Positions 1-7,800 of a DNA stretch of 64,000 nucleotides are shown piece by piece. The position numbers were made by a program, and so were the translations under genes. Source of the DNA: Algoriphagus vanfongensis DSM 17529. Its GTDB lineage: Bacteria; Bacteroidota; Bacteroidia; Cytophagales; Cyclobacteriaceae. Position 1 is the stretch's first letter. Each line of letters begins with the position of its first letter. The stretch lies in contig NZ_AUBX01000014.1 of NCBI RefSeq assembly GCF_000429465.1, forward strand, positions 372,001-436,000. Reading direction: 5' to 3'. Under the pieces are notes generated by a model, which saw only the letters and a program-made list of their open reading frames with translations, ran no database searches and was not told where the DNA came from.

Positions 1-430
1 CCTTCCCCACCCTATGTTTTTGGAAGGAGCTCAGTGGAGAAAAAGACAGCTCAGTCTCTATGACTTCACCTATCAATTGACTCAACCACGGACAAACTAA
101 TCAAGCAATGCCTCCTTATGAAATAGGAATTACTCTATTTTCTATAAGCCGAATATGACTATTTGCAACTAGACTATCATGACCCTATTTCTGTTCTAAT
201 GTAGCGAAGAATGGTCCACAGACAACAGCCAACGATCCACTGCTGGTAGACGTGAGCTTCATTCCTCTTTTACAATAGCAGATTTAAAAAAGCGGATATA
301 ATTAAGACCTTACTCATGTGGGTCCGCCTTTCCGCAGGTAAGCGAAATAGAATCAGCTCTGTCAGTCGGAATCTGATACTGTAGTCTGTGGTCTATCGAC
401 TGTTCCACCAAGCAAATCTGAAAAATACCC
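1..430. other. No supported gene
   Basis: No convincing coding region is seen on either strand. All three forward frames are open for 20 to 33 codons from the window edge; the frame ending with TAA at 98-100 could be the C-terminal tail of an upstream gene, but it is too short to identify. Near 290-345 the inverted arms GCGGA/TCCGC flank a long loop, followed on the minus strand by six T residues. This could be a weak terminator for the small minus-strand gene that ends at 431. Confidence 0.5.
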
Positions 431-634
431 TCACGAATTTTCTTTCTTCTGTTCATTTCTATGAAAAACAATCCCTATTATTTGGCCTACAGCTAAAAAA
501 AACATGGACACTATGGTTGGATTCGGATGATTTTTCCCTTCTGGCACCCAACCAACCTTCCAAAGAGAAATCCCAGCCGTGACCAAACTGACAACCAGCA
601 AAACTCCATGCATTATGATCACTCCTTTTCTCAT
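431..634 (-). CDS. Small two-helix membrane protein, unknown function
   Basis: A 67-residue protein with two hydrophobic segments, about residues 9-28 and 40-59, joined by a short polar loop (VPEGKNHPNP). The tail is charged (HRNEQKKENS). The pattern is that of a small inner-membrane hairpin protein. No family is recognised. An alternative start at Met8 (position 613) would shorten the N-terminus by seven residues. The gene is transcribed away from the metallophosphoesterase. A perfect 10-bp inverted repeat lies just upstream at 651-671. It is called because of its coherent membrane topology; a spurious open frame remains possible. Confidence 0.5.
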   Translation of the reverse strand: MRKGVIIMHGVLLVVSLVTAGISLWKVGWVPEGKNHPNPTIVSMFFLAVGQIIGIVFHRNEQKKENS

Positions 635-650
635 CTTTACAAGATAGAAA

Positions 651-671
651 GAAGATTAGACTAATCTTCTA
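651..671. promoter_or_regulatory. Perfect inverted repeat between divergent genes
   Basis: Arms AGAAGATTAG (651-660) and CTAATCTTCT (662-671) flank a single A. It lies 17 bases upstream of the small membrane protein start (634) and about 100 bases before the metallophosphoesterase. A second short palindrome, GATAT-TTA-ATATC, follows at about 683-695. No T-run follows, so an operator is more likely than a terminator. The function is inference. Confidence 0.4.
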
Positions 672-771
672 GGATAACCCAGATATTTAATATCCAGAAA
701 ATGAGAGCTCAAAACTTGCTATTCATCCTCTCGTTACGGTTATTTATTGCCTTCAAATTTAAATTCCGACT

Positions 772-2007
772 GTGGTCCCTATCCTTATTCGCATCCTGAT
801 ATTCCTGGCTTTTGTATTTCTGATCGACTGGTATTCATTCCAGGCTTTCAAAACAATCTTCCCGGGACAGCCTTGGATCAGACTTACATATTGGCTCATT
901 TCGATAGCCATTTATCTCTTCGTAGCCTATGCTTTCCTGACATTTGATCGAGGTGCTCTCAGCCCAAACTTCGGTCGGATGGTCTCTCTGTTGATACTTT
1001 CTCTGGTACCCAAATTGATCATTCTTGTCTTTTTATTTGGTGAAGACATGATCAGATTTCTCACGGGAGTTTTTAAGACTGTCAGCGGAAATCGTCAAGG
1101 GGATTTCCTAGCGGATCGTCGGAAATTCATCAGCCAAACAGCCTTGGTGATCGCTTCTATCCCTTTTTTGGGTATTCTCCACGGAGTCCTGATTGGTAAA
1201 TACCGCTACCGGGTTGTCAAGCATACGCTGGAGTTTGATGACTTGCCAGAGGAATTTGACGGCTTTCGGATCACACAGATTTCGGACATTCACTCGGGAA
1301 GCTTTGATGACAAAAAGAAGCTGGAGTACGGCGTGGACCTGATCAACCAACAGGAATCGGACGTCATTCTTTTTACTGGTGACTTGGTCAATAATCACGC
1401 AGGTGAGATGGAGCCTTGGGTCGACACTTTCAAAAAACTTAAAGCCCCCATGGGCAAATATTCCATTCTTGGCAACCATGACTATGGTGACTATATGGAC
1501 TGGCCTAGCCGGGAAGCCAAAGCAGCAAACATGACCCGTCTGTTTGAAATTCAGGAAGAATTGGGATTCCAGCTGCTTCGAAATGAAAGCACTCCCCTCA
1601 CAAAAGGAAATGCTAGCATCGATCTGATCGGAGTAGAAAACTGGGGCAAAGGCTTTGCACAGCACGGTGACTTGAGAAAAGCAACCGAAAAATTAGGCAA
1701 CAATGGCTTCAAAATCCTGATGAGTCATGATCCTTCTCACTTTGACGAAGAGGTGAAAAAGTTTTCACAGTTTATCCATCTGACACTGAGCGGACATACA
1801 CATGGGATGCAGTTTGGGATCGAGATCCCAGGCTTTATTAAGTGGAGTCCTGCTTCCCTTCGCTATCCCAAATGGGCGGGATTGTACGAGGAACTGGGAA
1901 GATATCTTCACGTAAACCGTGGCTTTGGATTTTTGGCCTTCCCCGGAAGAGTTGGTATTTGGCCGGAGATTACTGTGCTGGAGCTGAAGAGGAAGTCAGA
2001 GGTCTAA
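772..2007 (+). CDS. Membrane-anchored metallophosphoesterase (YkuE-like)
   Basis: A 411-residue calcineurin-like phosphoesterase. The N-terminal 140 residues contain several transmembrane segments. The catalytic domain follows, with the metal-binding motifs in order: SDIH (171-174), GDLVNN (203-208), GNHD (234-237) and GHTH (341-344). These carry the Asp, His and Asn ligands of the di-metal centre. The family hydrolyses phosphomonoesters or diesters; membrane relatives often act on UDP-diacylglucosamine or other lipid-linked substrates, but the substrate here is unknown. Just before the last hydrophobic segment is RRKF (about 116-119), resembling the twin-arginine signal of YkuE proteins. The start is GTG; an in-frame stop lies 12 bases upstream. 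Confidence 0.85.
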   Translation: MVPILIRILIFLAFVFLIDWYSFQAFKTIFPGQPWIRLTYWLISIAIYLFVAYAFLTFDRGALSPNFGRMVSLLILSLVPKLIILVFLFGEDMIRFLTGVFKTVSGNRQGDFLADRRKFISQTALVIASIPFLGILHGVLIGKYRYRVVKHTLEFDDLPEEFDGFRITQISDIHSGSFDDKKKLEYGVDLINQQESDVILFTGDLVNNHAGEMEPWVDTFKKLKAPMGKYSILGNHDYGDYMDWPSREAKAANMTRLFEIQEELGFQLLRNESTPLTKGNASIDLIGVENWGKGFAQHGDLRKATEKLGNNGFKILMSHDPSHFDEEVKKFSQFIHLTLSGHTHGMQFGIEIPGFIKWSPASLRYPKWAGLYEELGRYLHVNRGFGFLAFPGRVGIWPEITVLELKRKSEV

Positions 2008-2150
2008 AATTGAAAGCCTGAAAGCTGCAATCACAATTCAGGACACAGGAATCGGGAAATGTCTTCTCAACTTGAGATTTTTTTTACTCAATAAATTCTA
2101 CAATAAGCCCCTAATCCCTATTTAGCAGCCCTATCAGCAACAATTATGGT

Positions 2151-2166
2151 TGGCACAACTTGTGAA
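2151..2166 (+). promoter_or_regulatory. Possible sigma-54-type promoter, one mismatch
   Basis: The stretch TTGGCACAACTTGTGA places GG (2152-2153) and a second dinucleotide (2164-2165) with the 10-base spacing of -24/-12 promoters, and the TGGCAC block is perfect. The -12 dinucleotide is GA rather than GC. It lies 43 bases upstream of the 39-residue membrane peptide gene. Treat it as a candidate only. Confidence 0.3.
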
Positions 2167-2208
2167 TTAGCGGAATAGAATCCGTTATAAACTTTAAACT
2201 ACCACACC

Positions 2209-2328
2209 ATGAACAATTTCTTTAAAACACTCATCGCAGGCTATGGCGCTTACAAATTGGGCGGAGGATGCCTTGGAACCGTCTTGGTATTTGTCCTGCT
2301 ATTCGTTCTTTTGGGTCAGTGTAGTTAA
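2209..2328 (+). CDS. 39-residue membrane peptide
   Basis: ATG opens a 39-codon frame ending in TAA: a short amphipathic start (MNNFFKTLIAGYGAYKLGGG), one strongly hydrophobic helix of about 17 residues (TVLVFVLLFVLLG) and a C-terminal QCS. A Gly-rich linker precedes the helix. The composition, with clustered Gly then an all-aliphatic helix, argues for a real small membrane protein. It stands alone between the phosphoesterase gene and the convergent ettA gene. Function unknown. Confidence 0.55.
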   Translation: MNNFFKTLIAGYGAYKLGGGCLGTVLVFVLLFVLLGQCS

Positions 2329-2497
2329 TTGACTCCTATATGTATACTAGATATTGTTGAATTCCATTTCGGAACGAGCATTTCTTTAGATTAATACCCC
2401 CAAAATTATCGGAAATAATCCAGATAGGATTTTTAATCAGTTTTTTTGAAAAGGACACAGCTCTGATCAAGCTTTGAAACTGAATTTTTCAAGATAA

Positions 2498-2528
2498 AAC
2501 CTTTGAGGTCTTGAAGACCTCAAAGGTT
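2498..2528 (-). terminator. Hairpin downstream of ettA
   Basis: Perfect 13-bp arms AACCTTTGAGGTC (2498-2510) and GACCTCAAAGGTT (2516-2528) around a 5-base loop. It begins 12 bases past the ettA stop and is followed on the minus strand by a short T-rich stretch. It probably terminates ettA. The arm sequence looks like a mobile palindromic unit; no second copy was seen in this window. Confidence 0.65.
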
Positions 2529-2540
2529 AAACCTCAAAGC

Positions 2541-4220
2541 TTACTTCAAATTCTTATATCTGATTCGAGAAGGAGCCTGATCACCCAGACGCTTCTTCTT
2601 GTTCTCTTCGTAGTCGGAGAAGTTTCCTTCAAACCAATACACTTGAGAATCTCCTTCGAATGCTAAAATATGGGTACAGATTCTATCCAGGAACCAACGG
2701 TCGTGGGAGATAATCACCGCACAGCCGCCGAAGTTTTCCAAAGCTTCCTCCAATGCACGAAGTGTATTTACATCCAAATCGTTGGTAGGCTCATCCAATA
2801 GCAACAAGTTACCGCCCTCTTTCAGGGTCAAGGCCAAATGAACCCGATTTCTTTCCCCTCCGGAAAGCACTCCTACTTTTTTCTCCTGATCTGATCCAGC
2901 AAAATTGAATTTGGAAACATAGGCTCTGGAGTTCACTTCCTTATTGCCCAGCTTCATCAGTTCATTCCCCTCAGATATTGTCTGGTAAACCGTCTTATTT
3001 GGATCCAAGGTATCATGTTCCTGATCCACATAGGCCAGTTTTACAGTTTCACCTACTTCAAAATTACCGGAATCTGCTTTTTCCTGTCCTGTGATCAGTT
3101 TGAACAAGGTAGTTTTACCAGCACCGTTTGGACCGATGATCCCCACGATACCACCTTGTGGCAACGCAAAACTAAGGTCGTCAAACAACAACTTGTCTCC
3201 ATAGGCCTTGGATACATTGTTGGCTTCGATCACTTTCGCTCCTAGCCTTGGTCCTGGCGGAATAAACAATTCCAACTTCGCTTCTTTCTCTCTTGCTTCT
3301 TCTCCGACCAGTTTGTCATAGGCATTGAGACGGGCCTTCCCTTTGGATTGACGAGCTTTTGGAGACATTCTGATCCACTCTAGTTCTCGCTCCAAGGTCT
3401 TCTGACGCTTAGATTCAGTTTTTTCTTCCTGCTTCAAGCGCTGCTGCTTTTGATCCAACCAAGAAGAATAATTTCCTTTCCAAGGAATCCCTTCTCCACG
3501 ATCGAGTTCCAAGATCCAGCCGGCCACATTATCCAAGAAATATCTATCGTGAGTCACAGCGATGACAGTTCCTTTGTAATGCTGCAGGTGTTGCTCTAGC
3601 CAATGAACAGACTCAGCATCCAAGTGGTTGGTAGGCTCATCCAATAGCAATACATCCGGCTCTTGAAGCAATAGTCGGCAAAGTGCCACTCTTCTCTTTT
3701 CACCCCCCGAAAGATTCTCCACGATAGCATCACTTGGAGGAAGTCTCAGGGCGTCCATCGCCTTATCCAGCATCACGTCCAGTTCCCAAGCATTGGCAGC
3801 ATCAAGTTTTTCCTGCACTTCTCCCTGACGCTCGATGAGTTTATTCATCGCATCTGGATCTTCCATCAGTGCCGGATCCATAAATTTCTCATTGATCTCT
3901 TCAAACTCCTTCAGAAGATTCACCGTATCAGCCACTGCTTCTTCTACTACTTCCTTCACAGTCTTGGCGGAATCTAGCTTCGGCTCCTGCTCGAGCATCC
4001 CAACTGTATAGCCCGGAGAAAAGACTACTTCTCCGAGAAACTCTTTGTCCATTCCTGCAATTATTCTCAGGAGAGAAGACTTACCGGAACCGTTGAGACC
4101 GAGGACGCCGATTTTGGCACCATAAAAAAATGAGAGGTAGATATCTTTGAGGACTTTTTTCTGTGGCGGATAGACTTTGGAGACTCCGGCCATGGAAAAG
4201 ATGATTTTTTCTGCGCTCAT
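2541..4220 (-). CDS. ettA: Energy-dependent translational throttle protein EttA (ABC-F)
   Basis: A 559-residue soluble ABC-F ATPase with two nucleotide-binding domains and no membrane segments. The first domain has Walker A GLNGSGKSS (41-49), signature LSGGEKRR and Walker B LLLDEPTNHLD. The second has IGPNGAGKTT, LSGGERNR and LLLDEPTNDLD. The linker between them carries the basic, Arg/Lys-rich P-site tRNA interaction motif (PKARQSKGKAR). The length fits E. coli EttA (about 555). EttA binds the ribosomal E site and gates the first elongation step according to ATP/ADP level. It is divergent from the DUF349 gene and appears monocistronic, ending in a hairpin. Confidence 0.93.
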   Translation of the reverse strand: MSAEKIIFSMAGVSKVYPPQKKVLKDIYLSFFYGAKIGVLGLNGSGKSSLLRIIAGMDKEFLGEVVFSPGYTVGMLEQEPKLDSAKTVKEVVEEAVADTVNLLKEFEEINEKFMDPALMEDPDAMNKLIERQGEVQEKLDAANAWELDVMLDKAMDALRLPPSDAIVENLSGGEKRRVALCRLLLQEPDVLLLDEPTNHLDAESVHWLEQHLQHYKGTVIAVTHDRYFLDNVAGWILELDRGEGIPWKGNYSSWLDQKQQRLKQEEKTESKRQKTLERELEWIRMSPKARQSKGKARLNAYDKLVGEEAREKEAKLELFIPPGPRLGAKVIEANNVSKAYGDKLLFDDLSFALPQGGIVGIIGPNGAGKTTLFKLITGQEKADSGNFEVGETVKLAYVDQEHDTLDPNKTVYQTISEGNELMKLGNKEVNSRAYVSKFNFAGSDQEKKVGVLSGGERNRVHLALTLKEGGNLLLLDEPTNDLDVNTLRALEEALENFGGCAVIISHDRWFLDRICTHILAFEGDSQVYWFEGNFSDYEENKKKRLGDQAPSRIRYKNLK

Positions 4221-4350
4221 GCGTTGAATTTTTCTTGAAACTTTGCGTTAAAGAGCAAAGATGCAAAAAAAGCCCTTTCTTAGGATAAGTGCTTTTGAAT
4301 TAATTAATTTGCGGAAAATTGAAAACAGCCACCTAACCTACTGTAGAGCA

Positions 4351-5598
4351 ATGGAGCATCCGTATGGATACATTAAAGACGACAAAGTTTATTTAAAAGG
4401 ATTTCTGGGAAAAGCAGATAGGGAAATCGGTGAAGTGAAAGAGGACGAGGCGTCGACTATCGCATATTTTGAAGGAAGATTTGAGCAGATCAAAGAAAAA
4501 GTAGAGAAGCTAAAAAATGACATCGAGGAAAACCAAAACAAGGGTTCTTTCTTGATGAAGCTGATCCACTTGCGCGATTCACTCTACGAAACTGACGCTT
4601 TGGGTGATTTTGTACCCCTGATTGAGTCCCTCAATGAGCAAGAAAGCTTTCTCAACGAAATCATACAGGCCAACCGCAGCAAAAATCTAGAGGTCAAAAA
4701 AGCCCTCATTTTGGAAGCGGAAGAGAAAAAAGACGATACCGACTGGAGAGAGACTACTGAGTTTTATAAAGAGCTCAAGCTCCGATGGATCAAAACTGGC
4801 CCTGTGGACAAGGAACTACACGAGGAGATCGAGGAGCAGTTCAATACTCCGATCCAGCATTTCTTCGAAAACAGAAGACACTTCTACGAAGGACTGGCCC
4901 TTCAGGCTGAAGAAAACATCAAAGTTTACGAGGCCCTAGTTGTGCAGGCACGTGAAGCACATGATCTGCCAGATGCCAAAATGGCTTTTGATATCAGTAA
5001 GAAAATTCAGAAAGAATGGAAAGCCGCAGGCAAAGTCCCTGCTGAGAAAAGGCAACCACTTTGGGATGAATTCTCCAAGCTGAACAATAGAATCTTTTCC
5101 CGCTACAAGCGTACGCTCAACCCGGGACCGCAGATGCACCCGCGTGAGGTAATGAGAAAAGTGGAAACTCTTACCGAGGAGGTGAAGAAGCTTTCTTCTC
5201 AGCCGACCAGTCCTGAACTGATCCAAAGAGCCAAAGACATCCAGCAAGAATGGAGAAAACTCCCTCCACGCAAGCCCAAAGATGCCAACCTCTTGGCCCG
5301 ATCCTTCCAGTTTTTCTCAGACATCATTTTCGAAAAAGCTTTCCTTGACAAATTGGTGCATGGAAAATATGCCGATTTTGACGAGAAACCAGAGCAGGAA
5401 CAAATTCAGATCAAATCCGCTTTATTGAAAGACTTACTTCATAGAGATCAAACTGAGTATGAGACAGCTCAAGGAAATTCTGACAATTTCCAGACGAGAA
5501 GCAGTGATTTTGAAATCATGATGAAGAAAAAACTATTCGGGCTGAAAAGAAAAGTTGACGTAAAAAATTATATTTTGAAGCAACTTTCTTTTAAATAA
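4351..5598 (+). CDS. DUF349 domain protein
   Basis: A 415-residue, highly charged, helical protein with repeated DUF349 units (for example the segments around EFYKELKLRWIKTG, AFDISKKIQKEWKAAGKVP and RAKDIQQEWRKLPPRKP). DUF349 proteins are conserved in Bacteroidota and have no established function. The frame is also open upstream to an ATG at 4261, but those 30 residues look non-coding and overlap the probable ettA promoter region, so the start at 4351 (MEHPYGYIKD) is preferred. Lys/Glu-rich heptad-like segments suggest coiled coil. Confidence 0.8.
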   Translation: MEHPYGYIKDDKVYLKGFLGKADREIGEVKEDEASTIAYFEGRFEQIKEKVEKLKNDIEENQNKGSFLMKLIHLRDSLYETDALGDFVPLIESLNEQESFLNEIIQANRSKNLEVKKALILEAEEKKDDTDWRETTEFYKELKLRWIKTGPVDKELHEEIEEQFNTPIQHFFENRRHFYEGLALQAEENIKVYEALVVQAREAHDLPDAKMAFDISKKIQKEWKAAGKVPAEKRQPLWDEFSKLNNRIFSRYKRTLNPGPQMHPREVMRKVETLTEEVKKLSSQPTSPELIQRAKDIQQEWRKLPPRKPKDANLLARSFQFFSDIIFEKAFLDKLVHGKYADFDEKPEQEQIQIKSALLKDLLHRDQTEYETAQGNSDNFQTRSSDFEIMMKKKLFGLKRKVDVKNYILKQLSFK

Positions 5599-5631
5599 AT
5601 CAGTACACGATTACATATTTAAAAAAAAAGA

Positions 5632-5639
5632 TAATTTTG
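5632..5639 (+). promoter_or_regulatory. Promoter -7 element for DUF2795 gene
   Basis: TAATTTTG matches the Bacteroidota -7 consensus TAnnTTTG and lies 36 bases before the ATG at 5676. No good TTG is found at the usual -33 spacing. It follows the end of the DUF349 gene by 33 bases, so the small gene can be transcribed separately. Confidence 0.5.
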
Positions 5640-5675
5640 CAACCTTAAAATCCGGAACACCTTAAAATAAACACT

Positions 5676-5897
5676 ATGTACTGGACACTTGAACTAGCTT
5701 CCTACCTTGAGGACGCTCCCTGGCCAGCCACCAAGGATGAGTTGATCGATTACGCCATCCGATCTGGTGCGCCACTAGAAGTAGTGGAAAACCTCCAAGA
5801 ACTGGAGGACGACGGAGAGCCCTATGAAACTATCGAAGAGATCTGGCCGGACTATCCGACAAAAGACGACTTCTTTTTCAACGAGGACGAATATTAA
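5676..5897 (+). CDS. DUF2795 domain small acidic protein
   Basis: A 73-residue acidic protein (MYWTLELASYLEDAPWPATK...). The N-terminal half matches the DUF2795 pattern: a helical segment LASYLEDAPWPATKDELIDYAIRSGAP followed by a helix around VVENLQELEDD. The C-terminus is rich in Asp, Glu, Tyr and Phe. It is soluble, probably cytoplasmic, and conserved next to various genes in Bacteroidota; no biochemical role is known. It is followed by a strong intrinsic terminator. Confidence 0.85.
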   Translation: MYWTLELASYLEDAPWPATKDELIDYAIRSGAPLEVVENLQELEDDGEPYETIEEIWPDYPTKDDFFFNEDEY

Positions 5898-5902
5898 ATA
5901 CC

Positions 5903-5938
5903 AAACCCCGTCCCGATAGCTATCGGGACGGGGTTTTT
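5903..5938 (+). terminator. Intrinsic terminator, perfect palindrome
   Basis: A perfect palindrome centred at 5919/5920 with arms of 17 bp (AACCCCGTCCCGATAG and its complement) runs directly into a T-rich tract. It ends the DUF2795 transcript. The core CCCGATAGCTATCGGG resembles palindromes I believe are common between Bacteroidota genes; that link is from memory. It may also serve the converging response-regulator gene. Confidence 0.85.
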
Positions 5939-6005
5939 CTTTTTTAGGGACACCATCCTTCTTTCCCGAGTGATTGAATCTTCAGATGCGAATCACCCTC
6001 ATCTG

Positions 6006-6734
6006 TCAAAGCCCCAATACTTGCCGCAGTCGTGCATAGCCGGTCTTACTCACCGGCAGCTTTTCTCCGTTTTTCAGATACACCAAATAAGAGTCTTTTT
6101 CATAAGGCTCGATGCGTGTGATCCCATTCAGATTTAGGATATAGGAGCGGTGAATTCTCGCAAAGCGATCCGGAGCCAACGCTTGCTCGAGTGACTTCAT
6201 CGTCATCTTCTTCAAGTATTTGCCCGACTCCATGTGGATAGCGATGTAATCATCTTGAGCTTCGAAATACAGCACATCTTTGACTGCAAGGATTTTGATC
6301 TCATGATTGATCCTCACAACTAGGCGATTGCTTTTCTCGGCTAGCTCCTGCAGCTCTGCATTGGACTGATGCTGCTCTTTATCAAAGCCCTCTAAAAACC
6401 GCTCTACAGCCTGTCTAAAACGCTCAGACGAAAAGGGCTTGAGCAAGTAATCCACTGCCTTGGCATCGAACGCTTTCAGCGCATAGGCATCGAAGGCAGT
6501 CGTGAAGATCACTGCTGGAGGATCATCCAATAGCTCCAGTAGCTCAAAGCCTGTGATCTTAGGCATCTGCACATCCAGAAAAATCAGGTCTGGCTGGTGC
6601 TTTTGGATGGCCTTCATTGCCTGAAATCCATCTTGGCAAATTTCTACCACTTCGATTTGAGAGAAATCTTGCAAGTACTCCTGGACGATCCCAGCGGCCA
6701 GCGGTTCATCATCTATGATTATTGTTCTGATCAT
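6006..6734 (-). CDS. LytTR-family response regulator
   Basis: A 242-residue regulator. The receiver domain (1-120) has the acidic pocket IIDDEP, phosphoacceptor Asp54 in LIFLDVQMP, Thr near 79 and Lys99 in LLKP. The LytTR DNA-binding domain occupies about 140-240 (VRINHEIKILAVKDVLYFEAQDD, IHRSYILNLNGI, LPVSKTGYARL). The family binds pairs of about 9-bp direct repeats roughly 21 bp apart. The start overlaps the stop of the kinase gene by 4 bases, so the two are translationally coupled. The partner is the adjacent LytS-type kinase. Confidence 0.93.
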   Translation of the reverse strand: MIRTIIIDDEPLAAGIVQEYLQDFSQIEVVEICQDGFQAMKAIQKHQPDLIFLDVQMPKITGFELLELLDDPPAVIFTTAFDAYALKAFDAKAVDYLLKPFSSERFRQAVERFLEGFDKEQHQSNAELQELAEKSNRLVVRINHEIKILAVKDVLYFEAQDDYIAIHMESGKYLKKMTMKSLEQALAPDRFARIHRSYILNLNGITRIEPYEKDSYLVYLKNGEKLPVSKTGYARLRQVLGL

Positions 6735-7771
6735 TTCAATTGAGGGATTTTGACCTGCACCAAAAACACATCTCCATGAATATCTTTTTTCAGCAGGTCC
6801 ATTCTTCCAAAAAGCAAATAGAGCCTTCTTTCTACAGAGCTTAAACCAAAGCCCGTCCCTTCTGCTGCGGGAGATTCGGGATCAAATGGATTTTCCACCC
6901 ACAGGACCAAGTAATGCTGTTCTTTGTAGGCCTTGAGAACGATCTTCACGGCTCCAGTGACTCCATAAAGACCGTGTTTGATGGCATTCTCCAAGAGTGG
7001 CTGAATCAAAAGCTGAGGTAAAAGCATGGAGTTGACTCCTTCTTCCAATTCAAATTCTACCTGCAAGCGATGTCCAAATCTCACCTTTTCGATTTCTAGG
7101 TACATTCTGAGATAGTTCATCTCCTCTTCCAGCCTGATCCAAGCTTGGAGATCTTTCCGGATCGTTCCTCTCAGAAAATCGGATAACTGCAATACCATCT
7201 CCCTTGCTTTTTGAGGCTGTGAAACCACCAGGGCACTGATTGAATTGAGACTATTAAACAAGAAATGCGGCTGCAGCTGCTGCCGCAGTTGATAGAGCTC
7301 TGCCTCTTTGGAAAGTTCTATCATGTGGAGCTCTCTCTTTTGGCTTTCCTCCTGCTGTTCTAGCTTTGACACGACGATCGCCAACAAAGTCACCATCACA
7401 AAGACCACCGCCAGCAAAGCCCAGCGAAGTATTAAGCTTTCTCTCAGCAAAAGAACATAGGCCTCATCTTCCATCCAAAACCAATGGAGCCCGTAGCGAT
7501 GAACCATCACTCCCACCCAGCTGAGAAGCACCGGAAGTAGCAGCAAAAGCCAAGTATTGGCACCTTTGGGGATGAAAGAACTGAAAATTCGATCCAATAC
7601 AAACACTCCTCCCATAAAGACCATTGAGAAAAATGTAGCGTCCAGAAGACTTTTGGTCCAACCCATCCCGAAACTTCTCAAAACCCCAGCAGTAAGAAGG
7701 AGCCAGATCAACCCGGCTCCTTGAATGACCCAATAGGCTTTGGATGGAGTAGAAAATACTTTTGAAAACAA
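6731..7771 (-). CDS. LytS-type sensor histidine kinase
   Basis: A 346-residue kinase with four predicted membrane helices in the first 135 residues and no large periplasmic domain. A short coiled coil then leads to the His_kinase motif QLQPHFLFNSLNS (phosphoacceptor His169). The HATPase domain follows, with N-box LLENAIKHGL and a glycine loop around GTGFGLSSV. This is the 5/6-TM-like LytS/YehU class that pairs with LytTR regulators. It lies 29 bases downstream of the LiaF-like gene and is probably co-transcribed with it and with the regulator. Confidence 0.93.
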   Translation of the reverse strand: MFSKVFSTPSKAYWVIQGAGLIWLLLTAGVLRSFGMGWTKSLLDATFFSMVFMGGVFVLDRIFSSFIPKGANTWLLLLLPVLLSWVGVMVHRYGLHWFWMEDEAYVLLLRESLILRWALLAVVFVMVTLLAIVVSKLEQQEESQKRELHMIELSKEAELYQLRQQLQPHFLFNSLNSISALVVSQPQKAREMVLQLSDFLRGTIRKDLQAWIRLEEEMNYLRMYLEIEKVRFGHRLQVEFELEEGVNSMLLPQLLIQPLLENAIKHGLYGVTGAVKIVLKAYKEQHYLVLWVENPFDPESPAAEGTGFGLSSVERRLYLLFGRMDLLKKDIHGDVFLVQVKIPQLK

Positions 7772-7800
7772 AATCTTGGGTTTAAGCGAATGGAAGTTCG

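Noticed and set aside
2..100. Open frame from the window edge to a TAA at 98-100, possibly a C-terminal tail of an upstream gene
   Set aside because: Only about 32 codons, all three forward frames are open for a similar distance, and no family is recognisable.
1108..1665. 185-codon open frame opposite the metallophosphoesterase gene
   Set aside because: It lies wholly inside a gene with clear catalytic motifs on the other strand, and its translation shows no domain or sensible composition.
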